Source of the DNA: Mongoliitalea daihaiensis
Lineage (GTDB): Bacteria > Bacteroidota > Bacteroidia > Cytophagales > Cyclobacteriaceae
Direction: 5' to 3'
Length of the DNA stretch: 64,000 bases
Assembly (NCBI RefSeq): GCF_021596945.1
Contig: NZ_CP063779.1
Coordinates: 3,074,001-3,138,000, forward strand
Below, piece after piece: positions 9,265 to 18,225 of the stretch; within the stretch, counting starts at the first letter, position 1, and the number at the start of each line of letters is the position of its first letter. The position numbers and the translations under genes were made by a program. The notes under the pieces were generated by a model. That model saw only the letters and a program-made list of their open reading frames with translations. It searched no databases and was not told the origin of the DNA.

Positions 9265-12200
9265 ATGAAAAAATTATTTACATTACTTTTGTTTTTGGGT
9301 ATTCAATTGTCATTGTTTGCTCAAACAGGGTCCATTCGAGGACAAGTACTCGACGAACGGGGTGATCCCATTCCAGGAGCCAGTATATTGAAGGTAGGCA
9401 CATCTACGGGAACAGTTACTGACCTAGACGGTAATTTTACCCTTGCTGCTGTACCAGGGGATCAATTAAGAGTTAGTTTTATTGGTTACTCAACCCAAAC
9501 GATTACCGTTGGAAACCAAGCAGAACTGATGATTCGTTTGAATGATGAAATATCATCACTTAACGAAGTGATCGTTGTAGGCTACGGTACAGCCACTAAA
9601 AAGGAACTTACAGGTGCGGTTTCACAAATCAAAGGTGAAGCAGTCGCAGACATGAATATGCCTAGATTAGATCAGGCCTTACAAGGGAAGCTTTCTGGGG
9701 TAACTATCACTACAAACTCCGGTGCACCAGGAGGTACATCTAATATCCGAATTCGAGGTTTAGGTACATTCGGTAACAACAATCCATTGATTTTGGTGGA
9801 TGGTGTTATTTTTGATGCAGCTGGTCTAAACTCGTTAAACCCCAATGATATTGAGTCTATCAATGTTTTGAAAGATGCCACTGCTGGTATTTATGGTGTG
9901 AGAGCGGCGAATGGTGTAATCATAGTGGAGACCAAGAAAGGTACAAAAAATCAAAAACCTTCGTTAGAATTTAGCAGCTATTACGGGGTTCAAGAGGCAG
10001 CAAGGCAATTGAATCTTTTAAATGCTAGTGAATATGCCATATTAGCGAATGAGGCATTTGCAGCAGGAGGAAATTTGCCACCTTTTGCAAACACTAATCT
10101 AGGAACAGGCACTGATTGGCAGCGAGAAATATTCCAGACTGCTCCCATTCAAGAACATATGCTTACTCTAAATGGAGGTTCTGAGAAGACATCCTATTCA
10201 ATTGGAGGGGGGTATTTTGGGCAGCAAGGTATCGTAGGTGGAGATCGCTCCAATTTTGAACGTTACAACGCGCGTATCAACTTTATTACGGAAATCGCTC
10301 CTAAGTTAAAGTTGACCTCAGTATTCTTGTATTCTCATGAGCGTTCTAGTGGTATTCCACAAGGAGGAATTGGTTCGGTATTATTTAATACAATCAATGC
10401 TTATCCAACAGAGCCGGTACGAGTGGGTAACCGATTTTCTTACCTAGAAAATGTACAAGATATTATTAATCCATTAGCCCAAATTGAAAACACTTTCAAT
10501 AATGCTGCTGTAAATAAAATCGTTGGAAAGCAGGAATTGTCTTACCAAATTGATGATCATTTTAGTATTAATGGTAGAGCGGGATACAATTTTGCATTGG
10601 TCGACGTAAAATCCTTTAGTCCTCTTGCTTGGTTTGGTCCAGGTAAGTTTGCCAACTCTGCAAGAAATGAGAATTTAGACCCAGTGTTGGTAGATGTAGG
10701 TGGTACTTTGATCGAGAGAGGAGCTAATGTCTTTGAATCAAGAGATTCCTTTTTGGACTACAACCTAGAGGCATTTTTGAATTATGATCGCTCATTTGAT
10801 AGCGATAATAGAGTGAAAGGTACCTTGGGAGTCAGTTACTTTGGCAATAGAAATATGGGGTTGAATGGGACAGCATTTAACATACCTAATAATGATGTAA
10901 GATTTGCTGATATTTCTGCCAATCAAGCGCCAGGCGGCTTTTTAAATCAAACAGGTTCTTTTCAAAGTATGCAGAAATTGGTTTCTGCTTTTGTGAGAGG
11001 AGAATATGAATATAAAGGACGTTATTCTATATCTGGTATTTTAAGAAGAGATGGTTCATCTAATTTTGGTCCAAACAACAGGATAGGTTATTTCCCGACA
11101 ATCTCTGGAGGTTGGATTATTTCGGATGAAAACTTCTTTAGTTCAAGAGTTATTGATTTCATGAAGCTAAGAGCTAGTTTTGGAGTATCAGGAAATGACC
11201 AAATCGGTTTATTTAGATATCGTGGATTGATGAATGGACTAGCTCGATATGTTTTCAATGATTTCATTGTTAATGGTGCAGCAATTGGGACATTCAGTAA
11301 CCCTGATCTAAAGTGGGAGACCACGCTTCAGACGAATATTGGTTTGGACTTTACCTTATTTAGAGAAATTGACTTTACAGCTAATTACTTTATTAAAGAT
11401 ACGAGAGACTTATTGTTCCAGCCGGAAGTTTCTGCATTGTTAGGTTCTTATGGGCCTGGTAGTTTTCCTCCGTTTATCAATGCTGGTAATGTTACCAACC
11501 GTGGGGTAGAATTGGAGATAGCGTATGCGACCAAGAGACCAAGTGGAGTAAATTTCAGTATTGATTACAACGTGACCTATATTAGGAACAGAGTGACCAA
11601 AGTACCTGAAGGTTTAGACTTTATACCGGGAGCTGGATTTGGAGTAGGTGGTAATATTGCTACACGTTTTCAAGAAGGGTTTCCAATCGGATATTTCGTA
11701 GGTTTTCAAACAGACGGAATCTGGCAAACTGCTGAGGAGATCGCATCAAGTCCGGTTGTTCAACCAGATGCTAGACCAGGTGATTTACGTTTTGTAGATG
11801 CAAATGGTGATGGAGTCATCAGTTTTAGTGATGAATCTGATTTGACATTCTTAGGTTCTCCTATACCAGATTTTATCATGGGTTTCAACTTTGCTGTAGA
11901 CTACAAAGGCTTTGATTTTTCTGCCAATATTTATGCAGCATTGGGTCAGGAAATTATTCGTAATTATGAAAGACAGCAGCCATTTGCCAATAAAATGGCT
12001 TACAATGTAAATCGATGGACTGGTCCTGGGACGACAAATGAAATTCCTCGCTTAACTACTGGTCAGACTAGAAATACCGTGTTTTCCGACTTCTATGTAG
12101 AAGACGGTTCATTTGCACGATTAAGAAATGTGCAGATTGGCTACACCTTGCCGGATGCTGTAACTGGTAAAGTCGGGATCCGTTCGATGAGGTTCTACAT

Positions 12201-12345
12201 TGCGGCAAACAACTTGTTGACCTTTACTAGATATATGGGCTTTGACCCAGATGTAGGATCTGGTAATCCATTGTTTGCAGGTGTTGATAATGGGATCTTC
12301 CCTCAAGCAAGAGTAATCATGGGTGGTTTAAATTTTAGATTCTAA
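9265..12345 (+). CDS. SusC/RagA-family TonB-linked outer-membrane transporter (laminarin-type PUL)
   Basis: The start chosen is the ATG at 9265, giving signal peptide MKKLFTLLLFLGIQLSLFAQ; the frame is open a further 18 codons upstream, but that would put a polar stretch before the signal peptide. The protein (1026 residues) has a carboxypeptidase-regulatory-like domain (about 22-100; GSIRGQVLDERGDPIPGAS). Next come a SusC-type plug (VIVVGYGTATKKELTGAVS, IRIRGLGT, PLILVDG, INVLKDATAGIYGVRAANG) and a barrel ending GGLNFRF. It moves oligosaccharides across the outer membrane in complex with the SusD encoded 5 bases downstream. The GH16 gene of the same cluster indicates a beta-1,3-glucan ligand. 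Confidence 0.95.
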   Translation: MKKLFTLLLFLGIQLSLFAQTGSIRGQVLDERGDPIPGASILKVGTSTGTVTDLDGNFTLAAVPGDQLRVSFIGYSTQTITVGNQAELMIRLNDEISSLNEVIVVGYGTATKKELTGAVSQIKGEAVADMNMPRLDQALQGKLSGVTITTNSGAPGGTSNIRIRGLGTFGNNNPLILVDGVIFDAAGLNSLNPNDIESINVLKDATAGIYGVRAANGVIIVETKKGTKNQKPSLEFSSYYGVQEAARQLNLLNASEYAILANEAFAAGGNLPPFANTNLGTGTDWQREIFQTAPIQEHMLTLNGGSEKTSYSIGGGYFGQQGIVGGDRSNFERYNARINFITEIAPKLKLTSVFLYSHERSSGIPQGGIGSVLFNTINAYPTEPVRVGNRFSYLENVQDIINPLAQIENTFNNAAVNKIVGKQELSYQIDDHFSINGRAGYNFALVDVKSFSPLAWFGPGKFANSARNENLDPVLVDVGGTLIERGANVFESRDSFLDYNLEAFLNYDRSFDSDNRVKGTLGVSYFGNRNMGLNGTAFNIPNNDVRFADISANQAPGGFLNQTGSFQSMQKLVSAFVRGEYEYKGRYSISGILRRDGSSNFGPNNRIGYFPTISGGWIISDENFFSSRVIDFMKLRASFGVSGNDQIGLFRYRGLMNGLARYVFNDFIVNGAAIGTFSNPDLKWETTLQTNIGLDFTLFREIDFTANYFIKDTRDLLFQPEVSALLGSYGPGSFPPFINAGNVTNRGVELEIAYATKRPSGVNFSIDYNVTYIRNRVTKVPEGLDFIPGAGFGVGGNIATRFQEGFPIGYFVGFQTDGIWQTAEEIASSPVVQPDARPGDLRFVDANGDGVISFSDESDLTFLGSPIPDFIMGFNFAVDYKGFDFSANIYAALGQEIIRNYERQQPFANKMAYNVNRWTGPGTTNEIPRLTTGQTRNTVFSDFYVEDGSFARLRNVQIGYTLPDAVTGKVGIRSMRFYIAANNLLTFTRYMGFDPDVGSGNPLFAGVDNGIFPQARVIMGGLNFRF

Positions 12346-12350
12346 GAGAC

Positions 12351-13817
12351 ATGAAAAAAATAAAAATATTTCTACTTGCAGTCAGCATGAGCTTTGTGTC
12401 ATGTGATGCTTGGTTGGATCTTGAACCTGAATTTGTTCAAGATGCAGAAAACTTTTTCCTCACCCCAGAGGACTATGAGCGGGCGGTAATTGGTGTGTAT
12501 GATTTGATGCAAGCAAACTACCTACATCTATGGATAGGCGAAATCGCATCAGATAATTCCATCGCTGGTGGAGAAAGTGTTAATGATACGCAAGGCTTAC
12601 ATGAAATTGATGGCATGCGTCATGGCGGAATCAATGCAGAATTAAGGAACGTCATGCGTTTTAATTATGCTGGTATCGGAAGAGCCAATTTTGTTTTCGA
12701 AAATGAGGATAACATTGACTTCCCACAGAAGGAGCGTTTAATGGCTGAAATATCTTTCATTAGGGCGTATTATTACTTTACCTTGGTAAAGTATTTTGGA
12801 GATATTCCATTAATTGTTGACAGAAGAGCTTCTATTAATGAAGTATTTCAATTAGACAGAACTCCAAGAGCCCAAGTTTATGCTCAAATAGAGCAAGATT
12901 TGGATAGAGCTATCCAAGTGTTGAATTGGACAAACCCTGAATTAGGAAGAATCACCAAAGGTGCTGCTATGGCCTTGAAAGGGAAGGTTTTATTGTACCA
13001 GAACAAATTTGGTGAAGCAGCGCAAGTTTTGGGTGATTTGATTACCACAAATGAGGCTGGTTATGCTTTGGTTCCAAATATGTCCACTATGTGGTTGGCC
13101 GTAAATCAAAATAGTTCTGAAGACGTATTTACCATACAGCATTCTGGATTGCAAGGTGGAGACTATGGTTGTTTGGTTTGTTTACAGGGAAATCCTGCAC
13201 CAGGTTTTCACGCTATTCGTAACTATGTTGGTCCTTTTTATGGAGATGGTAATAGTTACAACTTACCTACTCAGAATTTGTATGATTTCTTTGGAAATGA
13301 TCCAAGAAGAGACGTGACAATTTTGGATTTGGAGGCGTTCATTGCAGGCCAACCAAATGCTTCAGATATCACGTTTGCAATTGGAGCAGGTGGGCATACA
13401 GGTTATTTCAACAATAAGTACATCAAAAGAGATGCAGAAAGGGGACTTCCTGATGATGATTTGACCAGTCCCTTGAACTATCGGGCAATTCGATATGCGG
13501 ATGTTCTATTGATGGCAGCAGAGGCATTTGCTCAAACTGGTAACGATGCACGAGCACGGACAGAGTTGAACAAAGTGAGGCAAAGAGCTGGCGTAGCTGA
13601 TATTACAAGCGCGGGTACTCAATTGCTAGAAGATATCTACAGAGAGCGTAGATTAGAACTTTCAGGTGAAGGTTACAGATTTTGGGATTTGGTCCGGACA
13701 GGAAAGGCGTCAGAAGCCATTCAAGGATTCCAAGTTGGCAAACATGAGTTATTTCCAATTCCTCAAGTAGAAATAGACTTAGCGGGTGGTAGATGGAGTC
13801 AAAATCCTGGTTATTAA
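12351..13817 (+). CDS. SusD/RagB-family surface glycan-binding lipoprotein
   Basis: A 488-residue protein beginning with a lipoprotein signal peptide (MKKIKIFLLAVSMSFVSCD, lipobox cysteine at 19). The following acidic residues fit surface-exposed lipoproteins. It has the SusD features: an N-terminal LDLEPE segment, TPR-like helices including FIRAYYYFTLVKYFGDIPLI, and the C-terminal LNYRAIRYADVLLMAAEAF and IYRERRLELSGEGYRFWDLVRTG stretches, ending with FPIP..E. It forms the lid of the SusC channel and binds oligosaccharide on the cell surface. The gene begins 5 bases after susC, so the two are clearly cotranscribed. Confidence 0.95.
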   Translation: MKKIKIFLLAVSMSFVSCDAWLDLEPEFVQDAENFFLTPEDYERAVIGVYDLMQANYLHLWIGEIASDNSIAGGESVNDTQGLHEIDGMRHGGINAELRNVMRFNYAGIGRANFVFENEDNIDFPQKERLMAEISFIRAYYYFTLVKYFGDIPLIVDRRASINEVFQLDRTPRAQVYAQIEQDLDRAIQVLNWTNPELGRITKGAAMALKGKVLLYQNKFGEAAQVLGDLITTNEAGYALVPNMSTMWLAVNQNSSEDVFTIQHSGLQGGDYGCLVCLQGNPAPGFHAIRNYVGPFYGDGNSYNLPTQNLYDFFGNDPRRDVTILDLEAFIAGQPNASDITFAIGAGGHTGYFNNKYIKRDAERGLPDDDLTSPLNYRAIRYADVLLMAAEAFAQTGNDARARTELNKVRQRAGVADITSAGTQLLEDIYRERRLELSGEGYRFWDLVRTGKASEAIQGFQVGKHELFPIPQVEIDLAGGRWSQNPGY

Positions 13818-13824
13818 TTGAACG

Positions 13825-15306
13825 ATGATGAAAAAATATTTAAAAATAGCAGCTTTTCTCTTGCCCATTCTATTTGTATGGTCATGTGTAGAGGAATTTA
13901 GACTAGATGCTGAAGCACCTACTGTACAGGATGCAGGGTTCAGTTTCATACCGTCTACAGAAAGTGATAATATATTGGACTTTGTAGGTGACGGTGACTT
14001 CTTCTTGATGGTTTGGGATCTTGGTAATGGTGTACGAACAGAAGGAAGAAGAGTAAGAGGTTTTTACCCGTTGGCAGGTACTTATACGGTTACATTGACA
14101 GTATATGATAAAGGAGGAAGCTCCAGCTTTAGCCAAGATGTAATTATTGAAGAGACAGACCCTACATTGTTGGATAGACCAATATTCAATCTTTTGACAG
14201 GTGGCGTTGATGCGGTAGAAGGCAAGACTTGGGTAATTGACTCTGCGAGATTGGGTCACCTTGGTGTTGGACCTGCTACTAGCTTCTTTCCTGATTTCTA
14301 TCAGGCTCAGCCTAACGAAAAAGTAGGTAGTGGAATGTATAATTCGCGATACACTTTTAAATTGACAGGATTTGAGTTTGACTGGAATACTAATGGTCTT
14401 GTGTACTTAAACGGAGCTCAGGGTTCTGCTTTTCCAGGTGCTTTTGATCCAGGGGTAGGTGATCTATCAGCTCCTTTTGTGTCCCCAGGAGGATTGAATT
14501 GGAATATTTTGGAAGAAGAAAGTCCTTTCCCTGTGTTGACTGTCACCAATCCTGGTTTTATTGGTTACTTTACGGGTGTTAGATCCTATCAGTTGGTGGT
14601 CTTGGAAGAAAATCAAATGTTCTTAAGATTTAGGGATGGCGCAAATGAAGATCTATTCTGGTACGTGCGCTTGATACCGGCTGGTTTTGCTGGTCAGCCT
14701 GATCCAGAACCAGAGCCCGAACCAGAACCAGAGCCAGAAAATCCAGATGTAAATCTTTCTCTCAATGATTTGATAGGTAGCGGAACAAAAGCTTGGAAGT
14801 TAAAACCTGCTGCGGGTGCTTTCGGAGTTGGTCCTTCTCCTGGTAGCGATGCATTCTTCCCGAACGGACCTAGTATTGCTGGAGATCGCCCATGTTTATT
14901 TAACGACCTATATATCTTTAAAGAGGGTGGGGTGTATGAGTATAATGCTCAAGGTGATATTTATGCGGAAGATTACATGGGTATTTCAGGTGGAGGGTGT
15001 CAACCAGAAGCAAATCTAGCTGGTACTCCTGGTGCTGCATGGGCTTCGGGAACGCATCAATTCAGCTTTGAGCCGTCTTCTGGTAACAATCGTGCGAAAA
15101 TTACCGTTACAGGTACAGGTGCTTTCATTGCTTTGCCTAAGGCATTCAATGGAGGGGAATACACAGCTGGTCCTCCAAGGGCCAATGAGTCTGTGACATA
15201 CGATGTATTAAATTATGATCCAGCTACGCAAGAACTAACGTTAGTGATTGCTATCAATCCTGCTAGCGACTTATGGTGGACATTCGTTTTGATTCCTGAT
15301 AATTAA
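13825..15306 (+). CDS. PKD-domain surface glycan-binding lipoprotein with duplicated C-terminal module
   Basis: A 493-residue lipoprotein (signal peptide ending VWSC, cysteine near 21). A PKD-like domain (about 30-112; WDLGNG, GFYPLAGTYTVTLTVYD) comes first. Then a module (about 130-290) contains KTWVIDSARLGHLGVGP. An acidic proline-rich linker DPEPEPEPEPEPEN (about 293-306) separates it from a second copy of the module (about 312-493; KAWKLKPAAGAFGVGP). The two modules share the W..D/K....GVGP pattern and an equally placed tryptophan near the end (DLFWYVRLIPA, DLWWTFVLIPD), pointing to internal duplication. Its place between susD and GH16 and its architecture fit a SusE/F-like surface glycan-binding protein. 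The glucan specificity is inferred from context. Confidence 0.82.
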   Translation: MMKKYLKIAAFLLPILFVWSCVEEFRLDAEAPTVQDAGFSFIPSTESDNILDFVGDGDFFLMVWDLGNGVRTEGRRVRGFYPLAGTYTVTLTVYDKGGSSSFSQDVIIEETDPTLLDRPIFNLLTGGVDAVEGKTWVIDSARLGHLGVGPATSFFPDFYQAQPNEKVGSGMYNSRYTFKLTGFEFDWNTNGLVYLNGAQGSAFPGAFDPGVGDLSAPFVSPGGLNWNILEEESPFPVLTVTNPGFIGYFTGVRSYQLVVLEENQMFLRFRDGANEDLFWYVRLIPAGFAGQPDPEPEPEPEPEPENPDVNLSLNDLIGSGTKAWKLKPAAGAFGVGPSPGSDAFFPNGPSIAGDRPCLFNDLYIFKEGGVYEYNAQGDIYAEDYMGISGGGCQPEANLAGTPGAAWASGTHQFSFEPSSGNNRAKITVTGTGAFIALPKAFNGGEYTAGPPRANESVTYDVLNYDPATQELTLVIAINPASDLWWTFVLIPDN

Positions 15307-15311
15307 TTAGT

Positions 15312-16445
15312 ATGAAGGGTGTAAAATTCAAACAAATCCTACTACTTTTTCTTGCAGCAGCCCTACTTTGGGGCTGCGAGCAAGAAGAAGTAGATTTAAA
15401 AGTATTATTGCCTACAAATTTACAAATTGAAGTTGAGCAAGGTGAAAGAGGAAATGTAACAGTAAGTTTTTCAGCGCAAAATGCTAACTTTTTTAGGGTT
15501 GGTTTTGGCGTGGACGAGCAATTGCCTGAATTGGCAACAGGCAATCAAATGTCCTTTACTTATAGAGAAGCAGGTACATTTACGATTACCGTTCAAGCGC
15601 ATACTACTGAAAATGATTTTATTTCCGATACCCGTCAAGTAGAAATTTCGAGTGCAGCACTTGGTTTAGGGATTCCTACCACTGGTTTTGTAAGTCCTGA
15701 AAGTTATGAGGGCTATCGCTTAGTATGGAGAGATGAATTTAATGGTAGTGCATTATCTCAAGATTGGACTTATGATTTGGGTGATGGCTGTGCAAATAGC
15801 CTTTGCGGATGGGGCAACAATGAACTTCAATGGTACACAGATCGAAGGGAAAATGTTAGATTAGAAGGTGGAAATCTAATCATTACCGCTAGGAGAGAAA
15901 ATTTAGGGGGCAGACAATTCACCTCTTCGAGAATCAAAACAGAAGGCCGTCAGTCCTTCCAATTTGGAAGAATAGATATCAGGGCAGTTTTACCAAAGGG
16001 TCAAGGTATATGGCCTGCTCTTTGGATGCTTGGTGATAATATCAGGACTGTAGGTTGGCCTGCTTGTGGAGAAATTGATATCATGGAAATGGTAGGAGGT
16101 CCTGCAACAGCTCGTAATAATGAAGTTCATGGAACGGTACATTGGGACAATAATGGATCATGGGCCAATACCGGCGGATCCACTACTTTGAGACAAGGTA
16201 TTTTCAATGATAACTTTCATGTTTTTTCTATTATCTGGGATGAACAGCGGATTGTTTGGTTATTAGATAACGTTGCATTCCATACTGTAGATATTACACC
16301 TGCTGCACTTTCAGAACTTAGAGAGTCTTTCTTCTTTTTATTCAACATTGCAGTAGGGGGAAATTGGCCTGGAGATCCTGATGGAACTACTACCTTCCCT
16401 CAGCAGATGGTAGTAGATTATGTAAGAGTATTTCAGAGATTATAA
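15312..16445 (+). CDS. Glycoside hydrolase family 16 endo-beta-1,3-glucanase (laminarinase-like), lipoprotein
   Basis: A 377-residue lipoprotein (signal peptide ending LLWGC, cysteine at about 22). A short Ig/PKD-like domain (about 30-115; GTFTITVQAHT) precedes a GH16 catalytic domain (about 130-377). The catalytic signature GEIDIMEMVGG places the nucleophile at Glu254, the assisting Asp at 256 and the acid/base at Glu259. The surrounding WPALWMLG, WPACGEIDIME and HGTVHWD motifs are those of bacterial laminarinases and lichenases. It should cut beta-1,3-glucans (laminarin type, possibly mixed-linkage) at the cell surface, feeding products to SusC/D. It is the last gene of the cluster and is followed by a strong terminator. 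No accessory GH3, GH17 or GH30 gene is in the window. Confidence 0.93.
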   Translation: MKGVKFKQILLLFLAAALLWGCEQEEVDLKVLLPTNLQIEVEQGERGNVTVSFSAQNANFFRVGFGVDEQLPELATGNQMSFTYREAGTFTITVQAHTTENDFISDTRQVEISSAALGLGIPTTGFVSPESYEGYRLVWRDEFNGSALSQDWTYDLGDGCANSLCGWGNNELQWYTDRRENVRLEGGNLIITARRENLGGRQFTSSRIKTEGRQSFQFGRIDIRAVLPKGQGIWPALWMLGDNIRTVGWPACGEIDIMEMVGGPATARNNEVHGTVHWDNNGSWANTGGSTTLRQGIFNDNFHVFSIIWDEQRIVWLLDNVAFHTVDITPAALSELRESFFFLFNIAVGGNWPGDPDGTTTFPQQMVVDYVRVFQRL

Positions 16446-16462
16446 GTAACCTATTAAACTAC

Positions 16463-16498
16463 AAAAAAAGCAGTGTTCGAAAGAGCACTGCTTTTTTT
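16463..16498 (+). terminator. Intrinsic terminator of the laminarin-type PUL
   Basis: The stem GCAGTGTTC (16470-16478) pairs with GAGCACTGC (16483-16491) around a GAAA tetraloop, with one G-U pair. It is flanked by an A run upstream and a run of seven T downstream, 17 bases after the GH16 stop. Confidence 0.9.
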
Positions 16499-16604
16499 GT
16501 TGCTTGGATTTTTAAAATCAACATAGCATGAACACTTCGAATAGAAGCTCAAATATTTTTACAAGCCATCGCTTGGCGACTTTTTTTCAACTCAGCATAA
16601 TGAA

Positions 16605-16638
16605 AACAAAAAACCCGATCAAATTTTTGATCGGGTTT
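16605..16638 (-). terminator. Intrinsic terminator after ald
   Basis: AAACCCGATCAAA (16611-16623) pairs perfectly with TTTGATCGGGTTT (16626-16638). On the minus strand the hairpin is followed by TTTTTTGTTTTC, and it lies 28 bases after the ald stop codon. Confidence 0.85.
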
Positions 16639-16665
16639 AATTGTGCTTAACGGATTCTTTTAAGA

Positions 16666-17784
16666 TCAGTCAATCAAGTATTTTTCGACAGGTACATAGC
16701 TCATATCAAAGGCGTCTGCTACCGCTTTGTATACAATTTCACCATTGATCACATTTAGACCAGGAACAAGCTCAGCATTTTCTTGAGCTGCTCTTTTCCA
16801 ACCTTTATCTGCCAATTGAATAGCGTAAGGAAGCGTGGCGTTGGTCAAAGCTAATGTAGAAGTGTATGGCACAGCTCCAGGCATATTGGCTACACAGTAA
16901 TGCACTACATCATCAATAATATAGGTTGGATTCTCATGCGTAGTTGGTGTACATGTTTCGATGCAACCTCCTTGGTCTACGGCTACATCCACCAATACTG
17001 TACCTGGTTTCATTTCTTTCAACATGTCCCGAGTAATTAGGTGAGGAGCTTTTGCACCTGGAATTAATACAGCACCTACGATCAAATCTGAATCTTTGAT
17101 CATTGCACGGATATTATACTCATTAGACATCATGGTTTTTACATTGGCAGGCATGACATCAGCCAAATATCTCATTCTTGCTAAAGATACATCCATAATC
17201 GTTACATCTGCTCCAAGACCGGCAGCCATCCAAGCTGCTTGAGTACCAACAATACCACCACCTAAAATCAAAACTTTGGCAGGTAAAACACCTGGTACGC
17301 CACCCAAAAGAATTCCTCTACCTTTCAAAGGCTTTTCTAAATAGTTAGCTCCTTTTTGAACAGACATTCTTCCTGCTACTTCGGACATAGGAACCAATAG
17401 CGGTAATGATCTATCTGCTTTCTCGACTGTCTCATAAGCTAAGCAGACAGCCTTGCTTTCTACCATTGCTTTGGTTAAAGGTTCATAGGAAGCAAAGTGA
17501 AAATAGGTGAATAACAACTGATTTTCTTTGATCAATTTATATTCGGGTTCAATAGGTTCTTTTACCTTTATGATCATTTCAGCAATGGCATATACATCCT
17601 CAATGCTTGAAAGGATTACAGCACCTGCTTGTTCGTATTCTTCATCAGAAAAACCGCTACCTACACCTGCTGTATGTTGTACATAGACTTGATGACCTCT
17701 TTTTACAAGTTCTTTTGCACCGGCAGGGGTCAAAGCCACTCTGTTTTCATTGTTTTTGATTTCCTTGGGAACGCCTATTATCAT
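16666..17784 (-). CDS. ald: Alanine dehydrogenase
   Basis: 372 residues from the ATG at 17784, the usual length for this family. The frame is open 12 codons further, but those residues (MQNCYLNPNVSK) precede the conserved MIIGVPKEIKNNENRVALTP start. The N-terminal catalytic domain includes the lysine and histidine regions of the family (FTYFHFASYEPLT). The Rossmann segment is VLILGGGIVGTQAAWMAAGLGADVTIMD, which binds NAD(H). The C-terminal signatures are DVAVDQGGC and VANMPGAVPYTST. The enzyme reversibly deaminates L-alanine to pyruvate and ammonia in the cytosol. The gene stands alone, with its own promoter region, a palindromic operator candidate and a terminator. Control by amino-acid or nitrogen supply is plausible but not shown. 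Confidence 0.96.
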   Translation of the reverse strand: MIIGVPKEIKNNENRVALTPAGAKELVKRGHQVYVQHTAGVGSGFSDEEYEQAGAVILSSIEDVYAIAEMIIKVKEPIEPEYKLIKENQLLFTYFHFASYEPLTKAMVESKAVCLAYETVEKADRSLPLLVPMSEVAGRMSVQKGANYLEKPLKGRGILLGGVPGVLPAKVLILGGGIVGTQAAWMAAGLGADVTIMDVSLARMRYLADVMPANVKTMMSNEYNIRAMIKDSDLIVGAVLIPGAKAPHLITRDMLKEMKPGTVLVDVAVDQGGCIETCTPTTHENPTYIIDDVVHYCVANMPGAVPYTSTLALTNATLPYAIQLADKGWKRAAQENAELVPGLNVINGEIVYKAVADAFDMSYVPVEKYLID

Positions 17785-17817
17785 CTTGCTAACATTTGGG
17801 TTTAAATAACAATTTTG

Positions 17818-17858
17818 CAAAGATAATATGGGAAAGCATTACATAGGTCAAAACCTAT
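17818..17858 (-). promoter_or_regulatory. ald promoter with palindromic operator candidate
   Basis: On the minus strand a perfect -7 element TATCTTTG (plus 17818-17825) lies 33 bases before the ald ATG, with TTTG 23 bases upstream. That upstream TTTG sits in the middle of a perfect inverted repeat ATAGGT-cAAA-ACCTAT (17843-17858). A protein bound there would cover the -33 element, which is a typical repressor position. Confidence 0.55.
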
Positions 17859-18141
17859 TATATATTTTGAATGAGGTATGAAAATCGTTAAAAATTGAAA
17901 TTAAATTTTTTTTAAAGCGTCTAAACCTGATAAAATTTTAAAAAGGGCTTTAAAATAATTGAAAATTTGGAAATTTTTTTACTTAAATTTCCCCTTCTAT
18001 TGTATGGGTATTTTTCTAAATATCGAAATTATAAAATCAGTAAAACCTAATTTTGCGATATAAAATTTTAAAAAAAAATAATCTACTTATTTTTATCAAA
18101 ATATTTTATCGATTTTTTAAAAAAAGAAATGGAATTAACTG

Positions 18142-18172
18142 TTTGTAAACAATTCAAAAATTTCTATTTTTG
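18142..18172 (+). promoter_or_regulatory. Consensus Bacteroidetes promoter of the E1 dehydrogenase gene
   Basis: TTTG (18142-18145), 19 bases, then TATTTTTG (18165-18172) match the TTTG-N19-TAnnTTTG consensus exactly. This gives a leader of roughly 47 bases before the ATG at 18226. The rest of the 17859-18225 region is very AT-rich, with poly-A and poly-T runs and no gene. Confidence 0.75.
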
Positions 18173-18225
18173 GAATAACTGCGTGTAGCAGTTAAACCCA
18201 AAATAATTTAGAGATTCGTTTAATC

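Noticed and set aside
14700-14744. Short tandem GAACCAGAGC-like DNA repeats
   Set aside because: They encode the Pro-Glu linker of a protein. They are not a CRISPR array or intergenic repeat; no CRISPR-like spacer pattern occurs anywhere in the window.
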